This document shows positions 24,549-36,890 of a stretch of 64,000 nucleotides of DNA, in pieces. Position 1 is the stretch's first letter; every line of letters starts with the position of its first letter. Under the pieces are notes generated by a model, which was given only the letters and a program-made list of their open reading frames with translations, did no database searches and was not told the origin of the DNA. Made by a program: the position numbers and the translations under genes. The stretch comes from Oreocharis arfaki (Eukaryota; Chordata; Aves; Passeriformes; Paramythiidae), in NCBI GenBank assembly GCA_013398015.1, contig VZRR01010899.1, forward strand, positions 79,565-143,564. The letters are read 5' to 3'.

Positions 24549-26256
24549 AATCTGTCCCCCATAATTAGAGTACAGAAATCAACTCCTATAAAAATTTATA
24601 TCTAGCTTTGTACATTTTAATTAGACATAACTATTACCTGTTTCTTCCGAACACTGGGTTTTGTGGTGGTGCTTTTACCTCCTACAAAATAGTGGCAGAC
24701 CTTTTTTTTTTTTAAATTATCATTATTTTTCCAGAATTGATTTTGAAATGTGAGAACCCTTAAGGAACAATTCTCAGACCATTTGCAGTTTACACATTAT
24801 TACTCTGTATGTGATGGGTGTCAGACTTGAATGCACTGAGTTCGTCTTCTTTTACCGATTCCTGTGAGCTTTGCAGCACCCTGAATAGCCCAAACAAAAA
24901 GATGTTGGCTGTCCTCCTGGACAGTCTGCCATCTTGGAGCAGAAAAGTGAAGAGACAAGCTTGACTAATCAAAAGAAATTTTTTTGTAGACATCAATGCC
25001 AAAACAACATCCCTTGTTGGTCTCCTCCTCCTCATTCCACCCCTTGCATGAGTGGCACAGTAAGAGAGCAGTGGAGGGTTGGAAACACAAGATCAGAATG
25101 CCCAGGGGATCTCTAGAAGTGAACTACATCCAGGGTAAAAAGAAATCTAACATTTTTGTGGCTTGGTTCCTATGGAAAATTCATTCCAAACCTGAATTAT
25201 TTAATATTTGAATGAATTGAGGAATGGAAAGGCTTTCATCTGAAAGAGGTTTCCCACTCTGTAATTTAACCCCAGCTGTTACTGTTTTTATCATGGCTTT
25301 AAAGCAAAGAAGGAGGGAGAAGATGGGGGAAAAAGAAAAACGCAAGATGTTATCAATACATTAAACAGCATATTGCTGATTTGTCAAAATCAAAATTAGA
25401 AATTGAACCATGTTTTTTCGTCTTTCATCCTTTTTTTACTGTGTTCCATTTTTATGGTTAAATTCATGATTTCCTGAATACAGCAAATCTAGGTCACTAG
25501 GGGAAAGCAGAGCTCATCTTGTGGAATGAAAGTAGTCATTAAGGCCTTTTTCTGTTTTTAATCCAGTGCAAATTAATCCTGTTTATGTAACAGTCAGAAT
25601 GAATTAATGATTTATGGAATGACATCTATTTTTACTTATCTCTATCTGAATTCTATCAGTTGCACTATCTCTAAGGATTCTACTGAAGTATTTCAGGTCC
25701 ATCACACATCAGAAGTTCAAAGCCAGTAAATGTTGAAGTGCCCACCTCCTTTCTTATAAACTCTTAATAATGCTCAGTTGCTGGGGATTTTTTTTTTTCA
25801 CCCAGAAGTTTCACTTTTGTGATTACAACAGAAAGTTTTCATTAATCCTGTAGAATTTCATAAATATCCACTTTATCCCATTTTTTTTTTTTTTCCTTTA
25901 GACCACACAATTCTAGTTGTTAATTATGTGGTTCTCAGTTTTGGAGATGTATCATACCTTGTGCAACCCACAGATTTAAATGCTTTATTCTCATTGAATT
26001 AACAGCTCACATTTTCTGAACACAGAGATTCAAACTAACTAAATTTTTGATTTCAACTCTTCTCTGATAGTAGTGGAAACTTGGAAATTTCCTCCATGTA
26101 CATATAAAGTTTGGCTGTCATGATTCATTCATGCTGTGAAAGTAGTAGAGTTTATTATACTCTGTGGTGAACAAGTTTGCAAAATTACATTATTCTTAGA
26201 AACATATGTTTGGGGGGGAATAAATTGCTGCCATCTTTTGTACACACTCAGGGAAG

Positions 26257-26311
26257 AAGAAAAAAGGAAAAGAAAAAAAAGAAAAAGAAAGAAAAAAAAG
26301 GAGAAAGAAAT
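26257..26311. repeat. Purine (A/G) tract
   Basis: About 55 bases of almost pure A and G (GAAAAAGAAAGAAAAAAAAG). It gives a spurious lysine-rich open frame. Confidence 0.9.
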
Positions 26312-27154
26312 GGTATTTTACTGAAAGTTCCAGCTGGCACATCCTGGATACCTGCTTTTCTATGGAAGAGGTAATTTGAAATTGCAGAAATTTACTCCAA
26401 GATTACCAATATACCAATATTTTGTTCTTTCCCATTTTATATAATGATTGTATAGTAACATCTGTGCAAGAATTGTTTGCTTGGTTAAGCAATACTGATG
26501 GGAAATAGCTTTCACTGAAAGATGTGCCATTGAAGTCGAAGCCAAATATAACAAGAACACAAAGATTATAGATACAGGAAGAAAATTAAGTTCACTCACA
26601 ATTTTTAATTTTTTGCACCTATACTTCATCTAATTGCTTGAATATAAATAAAACTTGTTTGATCTATGCAGTTATTACAGTTTAGTGTCACAGCTGTTTA
26701 TCCTGAAAATTCCTTGGAATATAGCCTGGTTTTATTATATTATCCTGCTTTTTGTAATTTTGTTTCTCTCTCTGTTTTCCTTTTGAATTTCCAGAATATG
26801 TAATCAAATTCTTGTTGTGTGGCCAGCTCAATATACTGACTTCTGAGACAAACTCTGCGTGTTCAGCAAAGTCTTTGTAAGAACAGAGAGTGCTGGTTTC
26901 AGTGAGAATAAATCAAAGCTGATAATATCTGGGAAAAAAGAAAACACTGTCCAGAGAAAATAATGACTCCTCTGAAGAGATATCATTGTCAGACACTAGC
27001 ATATCTTGCCAGCTATGGACAGGGATATTAAAATATGCTGCAAATCTGCCTCATAGCCTGGAGTGAGACTCAGGCAGGCATGCTGTACCTGTCCGGACTG
27101 GAGAGGAGACTAAAACCAGCTGAGCCACAGTGACACTCAGCAAAAAAACCCCAA

Positions 27155-27156
<2 letters not shown>

Positions 27157-27185
<29 letters not shown>
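27157..27185. repeat. Poly-A run in intron 1
   Basis: An A-run of about 26, preceded by AAAAACCCCAAAAATT, 455 bases inside the intron. No retroposed gene could be recognised upstream of it. Confidence 0.85.
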
Positions 27186-27633
27186 GATGTGGAGAAGAAA
27201 ACAGAGTCATTGCAAGCATCCTCCACACTCTGCACTGTACAGCTGACTTTGCAGTTAGTCTGATTTCTGCCTGAGCACAAGGACCATCAGGCCAACAAGT
27301 TACATCCACACTGTCCAGCAAACCACCACCCCTCACCAAGTGGGAGAGTGACACAGGCACTTGCTGTTTAACTCACAGCAGCAGTCTGACTGCTCTCTCC
27401 TCACACACGACAGACCCAAGGTCAGTTCTACACAAATAACCAATTAAAAAGCCTTGCAGCACTTCAATCTGTGACAAATTAAGCTGACTCATTGCCCCAC
27501 TCACGAACTACAGTCTTTTATCCAAGCCATGTGCAAGAGAAAGGGGAATGAAACCCCTCATTAAACAATGTCCTTGTCCTGTGAACTTTACTCTCCCAAT
27601 TCACCCCCTCTCCCCCAAAATATTGTTGCTGAA

Positions 27634-27641
27634 ACTTACCG
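27634..27641 (-). other. RIT2: Splice donor of RIT2 coding exon 1
   Basis: On the minus strand the sequence reads CG then GTAAGT, with the first intron base at 27639. This is a near-consensus donor. It sits exactly where the Ras-family protein match stops: reading on gives GKFQQQ, which is not Ras-like. Confidence 0.9.
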
Positions 27642-27742
27642 CTTTTGCCAACTCCCCCTGCTCCCAGCATCACCACCTTGTACTCTCTGGAGCCTGCTGA
27701 AGAACTGCTTGAGGAGCTGATCATTGCATTTTCTAGCTCCAT
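27640..27742 (-). CDS. RIT2: RIT2 (Rin) first coding exon, partial gene
   Basis: RIT2 is a neuronal Ras-like small GTPase that binds GTP, acts at the plasma membrane and, in mammals, has been linked to calmodulin and Brn-3a binding. The exon reads ATG plus 34 codons and one extra base. Residues 1-22 are a variable N-terminal extension with seven serines at 9-15, then REYKVVMLGAGGVGKS (19-34), which contains the G1/P-loop GxxxxGKS at 27-34. This matches RIT2 as I remember it, including extension length and the M at position 25; RIT1, RAP and RAS differ here. The exon ends in AAAAGCG followed by GTAAGT, so the intron is phase 1, and codon 35 would start with G, as expected for Ala in AMTMQF. 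The ATG has A at -3 and G at +4, a strong Kozak context. No later RIT2 exon was found in the window, so about 85 percent of the protein (family length about 217 residues) lies outside it. RIT1 is the only realistic alternative and is less likely. Confidence 0.92.
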
Positions 27743-28130
27743 CTTGCACGAGGAAGCAGAAGAGAGCGAAACAGAAGAAAAAGCAACTGGCAGGTGTTTT
27801 CTCTGATCTTAAACAACTATAAAAGCTGTGTTAGGGGGAAAAAAAAAAGCAGAAAGGGAAGGTATAATGCAAGAGCTATGATTTATCAGCCTCACACTCA
27901 CTGCTGTGCCTGTGTTAGCTGGAGAAGGTCTCATAGCAACCACTTTAACAGCTTCCAATAAAAATCTCTCTCTGCCCCCTCCCAGCTCTGTATCGTTCTC
28001 TGTTTCTCTTCCTGGACAGCAGCAGTTTTGTGAGGCTCAAGAGGTCTGGTACCTCTGGGGTTACAGTGTCATTGAACAAATAGATCAGATACTCCAGCAA
28101 AATAAAATGGATCAAATTTCTTAATTATGA
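27743..28130 (-). promoter_or_regulatory. RIT2: RIT2 5' leader and proximal promoter region
   Basis: This is the sequence directly upstream of the RIT2 start codon. It holds only a few CpG dinucleotides (in CACGAGG, AGCGAA and ATCGTT), so it is not a CpG island, which fits a tissue-restricted gene. I see no clear minus-strand TATA box. A TTAATTAT homeodomain/POU-like motif lies near 28122, about 380 bases upstream of the ATG. The transcription start cannot be placed from sequence alone. Confidence 0.5.
27826..27852 (-). other. RIT2: Candidate 3' splice acceptor in RIT2 leader
   Basis: On the minus strand a run of about ten T and five C is followed by TAACACAG and then C at 27825. This looks like a polypyrimidine tract plus AG. 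If used, the coding exon would begin at 27825 with 83 bases of 5' UTR, and a separate noncoding first exon would lie upstream. The tract could also be a simple A/T run inside an ordinary first exon. Confidence 0.3.
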
Positions 28131-28391
28131 AGCTTGTTATTCTATGTAGTACTTGCTTGAATCTTAATGATGAAACAAACCAGACAACCTTCCTTTCACC
28201 TTGGAGTTAAATATGCATCCTATGTTCAAGTCTGCTAGTTTTACACGTAATCCTATTACAAGTGAAACAAGTAACAACTTTTAAGAGCCTTTATTCTTCT
28301 TTATTCTTTTGGATGCTTCCTGAAAAGACAGAAGTTTTCTAAGGCTAGATTTGTCTCCAGATCAATACTCATTTTAGTTCACTTTGCATCA

Positions 28392-28447
28392 ATTATTTGC
28401 AGAAATAAACCAGAAAAAAATTATTTCCAGAAATAAACCAGGAAAAA
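28392..28447. repeat. 28-base tandem duplication, two copies
   Basis: ATTATTTGCAGAAATAAACC-AGAAAAAA is followed directly by a second copy with TTTCC for TTTGC and GGAAAAA for GAAAAAA. It is a local slippage-type duplication. Confidence 0.85.
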
Positions 28448-29060
28448 ACCCCAACTTTACTTTGTTGTTTGTCATCTTTTTCCAGACACAAATTACAAAG
28501 GAGACAGGGACTGAGGGAAGGGGGAAATATTTATTCATCCAGAAAAAGATGTAAAGAAGAAAACAAATTTTTTGAAGTATTTAATACTGATATCAAGTGA
28601 TTTATCTTACCAAGCTGGTAAATGACATACAGTGTGAAAATCTCACACTGAAATTATTCAGTGAAAACTTGCAGCAAAACATGGCATCTCTTCATCGATT
28701 TCTGATTTTGTCCTTAAAACATCTGGTCTATTTAAAGAACATGATAACTACTAAGATACTTGCCCAGCCTTTACTGTTATTCAGTATTTTCGGGGACCAA
28801 AAATAATCTACCACAAAAAGAGTGGAAAACTTGTTTTCCTTTGGAAAGTTCTGGGCTTTCACAACAGAGGTAACATTAAGGAAAATGGAAGCAGGGAATG
28901 GAAATGGAAGCAGGAGAAGCAACTAATAAAGTATTTTGGAAGCCAGACACCTTCATCTGTTCACTCATCCAATGATTTCACAGAGAGTAAACACGTGGTA
29001 TTACTTAGGAATACTTTGGCATTAAAAGTTGAAAAAGAAAGGGAAAAAAAAATCATAGAC

Positions 29061-29090
29061 TGATGAAGGACATAATGATGAAGGACATAA
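29061..29090. repeat. Perfect 15-base tandem repeat, two copies
   Basis: TGATGAAGGACATAA is repeated exactly twice, head to tail. Confidence 0.95.
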
Positions 29091-29305
29091 TTTAAAGATA
29101 ATTAAGGAGATGAAAAGGTGTAAAAGGGCATATATAATTTAGAAAGGTAGCTTAATGTGCTAAGAAAATATATTATTAAAAAAAGATGCATAGATATGAT
29201 GATAATAATAATTAGAATGAGAAAGGTGAACTGAACATGAATACTCATTTTCCTTCCTAATAAAAACTTAGGAGACAGTGGTTGGAACAGAAAGCAGCCC
29301 AGTTC

Positions 29306-29321
29306 AAAAAAAAAAAAACCA

Positions 29322-29362
<41 letters not shown>
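29306..29362. repeat. Long poly-A tract
   Basis: About 57 bases of A interrupted only by CC and C near 29319-29322. It is the longest A-rich run in the window. No retrogene body could be recognised next to it. Confidence 0.95.
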
Positions 29363-29364
<2 letters not shown>

Positions 29365-32300
29365 ACAACTTAGAAAAGTTGTGACTAACTTAGGAAAATT
29401 TTTTACACTTGAAATTGTGGGCAGTATTATTGAGCTTGTAAAGAAAAATAATTTAAATACAAAGTAATACTAAATCCATTGTGGACTACTAAAACCACCG
29501 TCTCTTGCTTAAGGAATACTCACTTTAACAGATCCTGAGAAAACACAGAAACCCAAGTATGATGGTCTGTTTTCAGCTACACAGCCAAAGAGGGCAGAGA
29601 GGGAGAGTCACTGTGTTCTGAGAAGTCCTCCAGAGCCAGGACCTGCCACTGTCCTGGGGGACTTCTGAGCCAGCCCTGCTGCGAGTAGCTCTGAGAAGGG
29701 TGCCTGTATCTATGTCTGGAAGGAAACCTCAGAACTCAGAAGTGTTTGTCCATAGGAGCATAAAGTAGGACGTAAACAGGAAATGCTGCATATAATAATA
29801 TGGTGTCTAAATATTGAATTTCAGCAGAAACAGACAGGTAGGTCAGCTAATCCCAGCTGCGATTGGAATTTAATTTTCATTAAAACCATTCTCGTGTGTT
29901 CATTGTTGATACAGTAGATAAAACTAATAATGATATCAAAACCACTGCTTAGAGCAGCTGGGTTTTTCTGGTAATCTCCCATCAACACAGCAGCCTTCTC
30001 CTGAGGAGCTTTTGTTCCCATACCTGGAAGCAACATTTGGCTGACATTAAAATGTCAGGAAAGTGAGTGGCTGCGGGCATGATGTAAAAGCCAACCTAAG
30101 CAAAATATATTTTTATATAAAAATATTAGTGAACATAATATATACATGATGGACAAGAATGAGTCACATTTTCTTTTTTCCAGCTGTTGTGTTTCTCATA
30201 GAAAAGTGGCAGGTCTGTTTTTTCTTTTGTTTAGAGCTGGAATGTGGGGAAGGAATTTATGAAATCGAAGAGGCTACAAAAGGGAATTATGTTAAAGCAG
30301 GAAGATGAGTAAGACAACCAAATAGAAAGCCACTTCCTCATCTTTTAAGACAAACAAGAAAAAAACTGACAGCATTTTTCTGTCCAAAAGAGCAGAATTA
30401 AGTGTTTGTTAATGAGGATTAAACACTTGAAATCTTACTTTAAAGACACATGCATGTTTATTTAACTTCAGCAGTTTATTAAGTGTTATTACATTATAGA
30501 AATAAACATATTGGACAGACATATCCTCCTAAATTTGAGAGATTTGTCCATAGCTTGAAAAGGTGATACTACATTCCTGTTTATAACACAGGACTTGTGC
30601 TAATTGGTTTTCATCATAACTTCCTATTGACAAACAGCCTCCTCTGCCCTAATTTCATTCAATTCAGTAGTGGAGGAGAAGTGTTTAGCTTTATTCCCAT
30701 TTACAATAACATCAATTAGTCTTCCTTCTCCCACCACAGCAATAAAGTACAAGGGTTTACTTTCGGTCTGCTGCCAATGAAAATTAATACTGAGATGGTT
30801 TGAAATTACCCAGATTGAAACACTGATTAATATAGGGGAAAAAATCACCAACATAAATATTTTACAGGTAAAAGGAAAAAACAGTGCTCAATGCAACTAC
30901 TTAACCTGAGATACCAGAGCTTTTACAGTGTGTGACATTCCACAGCAAATTCCAACCATCTATTTTATCTGTGCTTCACTGTTTTAAAGACACATTTGTC
31001 ATGATGTAAATTCATAGAAAGCTGTCCTTGGGCAAAAAAAGGGTGACTGCAAAGGTGGGAAAAAAGCTTGGAGTACAACTTATAATGAAACATGTATTTA
31101 AGAAATCTGGTTCTATTGCTGTTTACATATTGCTTATGACTTTATGGCAATTCTGCTGATTTTTCCACTTCTTTTTTATTTATTTTTTTTTACATTTTCT
31201 ATTAAAACTCACTGTAAAATACAGCAAGCAATTAAACCATTCGGTATTTAAAATCTATCAACTGCTTTGTCTGAATTCCTATTTTGTTAGTTAAGGCTGA
31301 AAAGATCTTTAAGGATGCTAAGGTCTTAAGAAAAGAACGTACAGATATCTTAGAAGAGATGTAGATTAGCTTTTTTCTAGAGAAAATGTCATTAGAAAAC
31401 TTATATCATTCATCCTACATCTCAGCTTGCTCTGGGGTTGTTGAATAAAATGATGAGATGTTAATACAACATGTAAGTGTTCTGAAATTGTTTCCTAGAG
31501 CACTTTATGTTGAGGAGATTTTATCAATTAACCTGGATAAATATTCTTGTCATTAGGCAGGGAGCTCATGAGTTTGAAAACTTGAATAGCAAGCAAAATG
31601 CAAATCTTGACTGATTTGTGCTCCATTAAGTGGTGGGTTAAAGGCATATGAACCATCTCATAATAAGTGAATATGCATGACCCCACTGAGCTCCATGCCA
31701 TTATGGAAACACTGACCAGTCTTTTGTCCCTCACGTTTACATATTAGATACAGCAGAGAGAGGAAATGTGAAAAAAAAAGTTCATAAAAAAGGCATATAA
31801 GGCCAACTTGCTGAAGTGCTGCCCTGACAAGAAAGAGTGCTAATGCAGAAATCATTGCACAGCACTGGAGAGCTGATTCAACCTGTTCCTGAGAAAAAAA
31901 TACATTTGGCACACTAGCTTAACTTGATCAATTCTGACAAAAGCTAGCATAATAAAGTAATTGCTAGGGGACCTAAAAAAAAAAAAATTCTAAACTTAAA
32001 TTTTACATTAGCAAGTTTAATATATTCAGTCTCAAACATGCTGAACACCTCTGAATCGTGTTGCTAAGGGACCTCCAACACACTACAGAAGCATCTCTGT
32101 GTTTTTGGAATTCAGATTCCTGCTGGAAATATCCAGCGGTTCAATCACCCACCTGCCACAGGCACCCTGACTTCCTTCAATAATCCCCATCCCTTTTCTA
32201 TTCTGCAAGTTACTCATCTGTGGGATGCATTGTGTCACACATAGTGTAGTTGACTGGACACTTGACAACCTCACACCTTGAAGCTGGCTCCTCAGCTGTT

Positions 32301-33057
32301 AAATATATGCCTTTTTTTCTGAAATTCCTGTGCTGTATGTTGTGCCAGGCAAAATAGTGTCCCCTGCCCCTGCTGGAATGTGTTTTAATATAACCTTATC
32401 AGTACTTCATGAAGAAAAGGGAAATGAAAAGAGGAAAGATGCAAGACTGACTGTTAACAGAAAATGTGAAACTACTTCAGAATCCAGAATAAAGCAGCAT
32501 TTTGGTTTTGGTCATGTCAAAGAAAGGTTTGTCACAAAAAAGAGCTCCCCTTTGGTTATCCCAGGTCCAACAACACAACTAATACTGTGCCTGCTGTACA
32601 AAGGTTTGAGAAATAGGGGCAGTAAGTCACATTCTTGAGAACATTCATATAACATTACCTTTAAAATTCCTACAAGTGATTACTCTAACTCCATACAGAA
32701 CAGAAACATTGAAGGTCATGTCTTGGACTATTTCAAAGGGGAAAGCTATTTTCTCTGGGTTTCCAATAAAGTTTTACAAATGATTTATGATCCTAACTGT
32801 CTAGAAATACTAATGATTTTGGGCCATTTATGGATTTCTGTTGAATTTTAATTACACCCACAGATAAGGCCGCTACACTTTCAAATGCGAGACTGATATT
32901 CGGAATGTGAAAATCTTAGAGATCTTAAAGCCTTTACTCCATACGAACATGTTTTCTGTGAGAATGAATGTAGGTTTATTTTAAATTGATTCACCTTCCA
33001 GTTCTTTCGTTAGGAAGGAAAATTATAATCATGAATATAATAAGAAATACCATGTAA

Positions 33058-33115
33058 ATAGAACTAGAAGAGCTCTGAAGAGGTCATCTTTTTCATCCTT
33101 GCCCCGCGCCAAAAA
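33058..33115 (-). repeat. Possible degraded CR1 3' remnant
   Basis: 'gctctgaagaggtcatct' and 'catccttgccccgcg' resemble the reverse-complemented CR1 3' region (…GACCTCTGAAGATCATCTAGTCCATCC…CCTGCC). Short and diverged; it may be chance. Confidence 0.3.
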
Positions 33116-34020
33116 TCCATGCAAGTAAATTGAACAATATTTACTTAGCCTGACATTAAAGTCTTCCAGAGTGAGAAATTACTCAGAATTACTAAGTTTC
33201 TGAAATAAACTGCCTCACTATCCCATTAGAAATGTCTCTGCAACCCAAATATCCTTATTACAAAATAAGATTATCACTTTTCATCCAATTTACTGCAGCT
33301 GTTATGAAAAGGTGTAGTGAACATACCAAGCACATATTTAAATATCTGGCTAGTGAATCAAAGGAACATTTTAAGTATGGAGAATGTTGTTCTTCTCAGC
33401 ATTCCTGTCTCTTTTTTTGTGTTTTTCTTTCAGGCTTCCTATTTTTCACTAGAAAGGTTACTCTATCAATTCTCCTCCACAGGTCATTAACTGACCTTTT
33501 ATGCTTCTAGTGTTCCCAAAGAGTCTCCACTTCCTGTCTTGAAGTGTTGTTCCCAAATCTGTCCACATTATTGTTTCAAGACTTCATGAAATATGGATTT
33601 ACACGCACTACCAGTGCATGCCAAGCCTAATGTAGTCACAATAAACACAGGCAATCAACAGTGAGAGACATAATTTTTTTCTTTTATTTTCTGATCTATA
33701 TTTGAATGCCCTTAGGGACAGATCACAATCTACTGGGATTGTCGGAATTTCTGACTTTTAATGTTTTGCCACTCTGTTCCTTTTCAAGCCATCTTTGTAA
33801 TGCTAGTTTCTAGAAAAAAAAGGTGATTCTTTCAATTTCAATTTTGACTGCTCAAAAAAAAACCTACAAAAACATTCTTGCATTTCAGTTGTTACCTGAA
33901 AATTTATAGGTGATGATAATGCCTGCATTCTCAAAGCCCTTCTGCTTGAAAACAATTTCCTCAACTTCGTTTTAAGCATGAGGATTTTCACTCTGAATCA
34001 TGTCACATAGTGTATCAGCT

Positions 34021-34059
34021 AAAAAACAAAAAACAAAACAAAACAAAACAAAAAAAAAG
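34021..34059. repeat. (AAAAC)n simple repeat
   Basis: AAAACAAAACAAAACAAAAC embedded in A-runs. Confidence 0.95.
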
Positions 34060-36890
34060 AGTAGGTAGGCTCTTGAATTTCCTCTGTGATCAGTAATTCC
34101 TATGCTTTCCACTTCACTGTCAATACTGAGTAAACCTAAGATTAGCTTTAGCTTCACCAGGGAAACACTAAACAGAATAAATTTGAATTTCCCTGCCTCA
34201 AACTTTTCTAGTGTCATGGATTATTTTCCATTATGAAATTGTTTTTTGTAGAAATCAAGTTGTTTATTGGTATTCTGCTGGTTGAACAGAAGGGAGTACT
34301 TTAGCCCTTAAATCTGTTGTAATTAAAAATAATCAGAATTAAGTGCATAATTTTGCGCAACAACGGTTAAGAAAAGCAAATCCATTTCTTTTAAAATCAT
34401 GAGTGAAATGTTTTGTGGAGAAGATTCAGAGGTTTGACTAGGTAAATCTCCCACTGGACATGTTGTTTCCCATGTTGAATGGAGAAACATTTATCAACCT
34501 TTAGAGTAACAGAATCTTGGACCCATCTACATGATGGGCTGAACAGTGGTTTGCAAGAAACAACACAAAATTGAATATAATACTGCTGTCAGAACAGCAG
34601 TCTCCTCTTGACTAAAGGTTTCTGTTGGCATTCTGTGCTTGATTTCCAAGCAAACGACTTCTTTTGACAGCTTCAATCTCTTTAAAATAACCAGTTTCAT
34701 GTGTAAAAACAGGGAAACCTGTAGAAAAGAGATCACTATGTTTTAGAAACCTGAAGTAAACTCTCTCACTTTAACACTGCCAAGTAGATTATGAGCTAGA
34801 CAAGTCTGCAAGTGCATTTATTTGGAAATTTCCTGCAGATCTGTGTTGTAAAAGATTACAAATATCCCACTTGTCACTCCCACTGCAATCAGTTCAAGAT
34901 CTGCTTCTACCAAAGACACCAGACACTGCAGTCTGTCGCTAGTTAGTCTGTTAATCAGTTTAAAGATGCTATTCTTACAAAATATTGTGAGATCAATAAG
35001 CTTATGTGTTAGGAAACGTGCTAATCTAACCTCTGCATAGCATGAAAAGCAAAGCAATGCAGTAATTTTATAATGTTGTTAATTAACCATGATTGCAAAA
35101 ATCCATCACTGTAGGCTTCATTGTGTCACTAATTGTTTGACCATAGTAGGCTCAGCTTTAGCATAAGAACAACAACAAGAAAAGAGATGCAAAATAAGAA
35201 TTCTGGTTCTTTGCATTGAAATGCTTAATATGCCTTACTGGAGTCAAATTTGTCAAAGAATTCTACGAGACAATATCGTGTATTAGGTTAACCTTATATT
35301 TCCAAGCTTTAGTATCAGTTTTCATATCAAGTGTAGTTTTCATTGTCTGAAGAATTAAAAAAAAAAGAATTTTCAAAATTCTTTAAAGCTCAGAGTTTTG
35401 GGGTTAACCATATTTCTGTGTACAAAATAAAGACATATTATGCACTGATCTTGATGCCAAGTGCAATTAAAATGCTAACAAATACACTCACCTTCCAAAT
35501 TTCACTTTATTATGTCCACAAATCTCTGCTGAGATATTTTACTTCTAAAGATTATTAAATTTGTAGTCAAATGTCTACACATGTATAAACTCATACACTA
35601 TGACGTATTAATTCACAATATAACTTAAACAGCACATTTTAAAACACGACTTTAACAGCTACCCTGCAGCATTACTTCCAAACCCACATTCCACTGATGC
35701 GAAGTTTCACCATTTTCTTAGTGGCTGTGCTGTTCTCGGGCTCCAGGAGGTGAGAACGATATTCTTTAGCTTTGATTTGCTGCCTGTAAGAAAAAAAAAA
35801 GCAGTGAAAACAAATTTTCTTATTAAAATCTTATGATTTTCTTATGGCAAACAAGCAAACAAACAGACGAGCTCAAATGGGAGGCACGTCTGGTCAGCTC
35901 TCAAGTCCAAGACACTTTTTCCTTCCATGAGATCAGGTTCAGAGTTCTGCCACAAAAAGCCCCGAGGATCAGGACACCTGTGCTAGACTCAAGTTTGCAG
36001 AGCAGCATACATTTGTGTGTGGCTATAAGACAGTTTTTGTTACTTTTTTGCAGTCTCTGGATGCTGATGTACCTGCAAGGCATAAGCACGTGAAGAGGGG
36101 TAGACTACGGAATTTATTCTCCTTGGTTTTGCTGTGGCTGTGTGCTGTGTGTAGATGGAGCCTGACAGTATAACAAAGGGAAAAGGCTGAGACAATAATG
36201 GATCTTTAATAGGAAGGAGCACACAAATACCATGTTAGACAGAGGCCAACAAAGAGACCAAATGAATTATGTTCCTTCTATTAACTATAAACCGTAAAGA
36301 ATTCTTGAGTAGTGGCAAGCAGCCAAGCCCCTGCTACACACCAGATGAAAGACCCAGCTCTTCCAGGACCTTAAGTTGATTTCAGGAGCCCTTTAATGGC
36401 TGAGCACAATCTTAGGACAGCCCCTGTAATGTCCTAATTTTACAAATACCGGGTTTGGGTTTTGTTTCTATCTTCTTTATTTATTCTCCAATCTTTGGGA
36501 CAAGAAGTATAAAAAATTTAATTTTGAAAATCAAACTCTAATCCTTACGTTGACTATTTTCTGTGGTATCTTTTGCTTCCACATGAATTTAATCAGAATT
36601 TTGGGTATATTTCATATGAATCCAAACAATTTTTTTTTTTTTCCCCTGTAGAAAGATCTTTCAGGTCCTCAAGTTTTTTCATTCACACTTAAATGACTTT
36701 AAAACTTGCACCTTCTAATAGTATTAGAATTAACTGTCCCTCTCTACCACCATACTTGGAAAGGTCCTTCTCTTTCTGCATTGCAACATGCCTTCATTTT
36801 TCTGAAAGTTCCTCAAGAACATACAGAACGACATTTCTTTTTCCTCAAACAACAGCTTCTAATATATTGCTCCAGGTTTTAGTAGAGCAT

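Larger units (their letters stand above)
20307..27633. other. Intronic DNA leading to the RIT2 exon
   Basis: AT-rich sequence with C9 at 20571, T19 at 22030, a 27-N gap at 23054, paired hairpins and a duplicated 16-mer at 24415-24548, a purine tract at 26257 and an A26 run at 27160. A slightly GC-richer patch at 22480-22770 is not recognised. No coding exon was found. Confidence 0.6.
1..27639 (-). other. RIT2: RIT2 intron 1 (3' end outside window)
   Basis: Everything left of the donor is read as intron 1. I searched the minus strand by eye for the next exon, whose peptide should begin AMTMQFISH, and did not find it. RIT2 introns are very long in mammals, so an intron that runs past the window edge is expected. 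Its contents are listed separately. Confidence 0.75.
28131..36885. other. RIT2 upstream flank, no gene recognised
   Basis: AT-rich sequence with two short tandem duplications (28392, 29061), a long A-run (29306), an (AAAAC)n patch (34021) and a doubtful CR1 remnant (33058). A GC-richer patch at 29575-29760 is unrecognised. Nothing coding is supported. Confidence 0.6.

Noticed and set aside
27818..27825. TATAAAAG on the plus strand in the RIT2 leader, as a possible antisense promoter
   Set aside because: It overlaps the predicted RIT2 leader, points away from the gene, and has no downstream gene or other promoter element to support it.
30100..30200. AT-rich patches with AATAAA/ATTAAA-like strings as polyadenylation sites
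   Set aside because: Such hexamers are scattered throughout AT-rich noncoding DNA and no transcript end can be tied to any of them.
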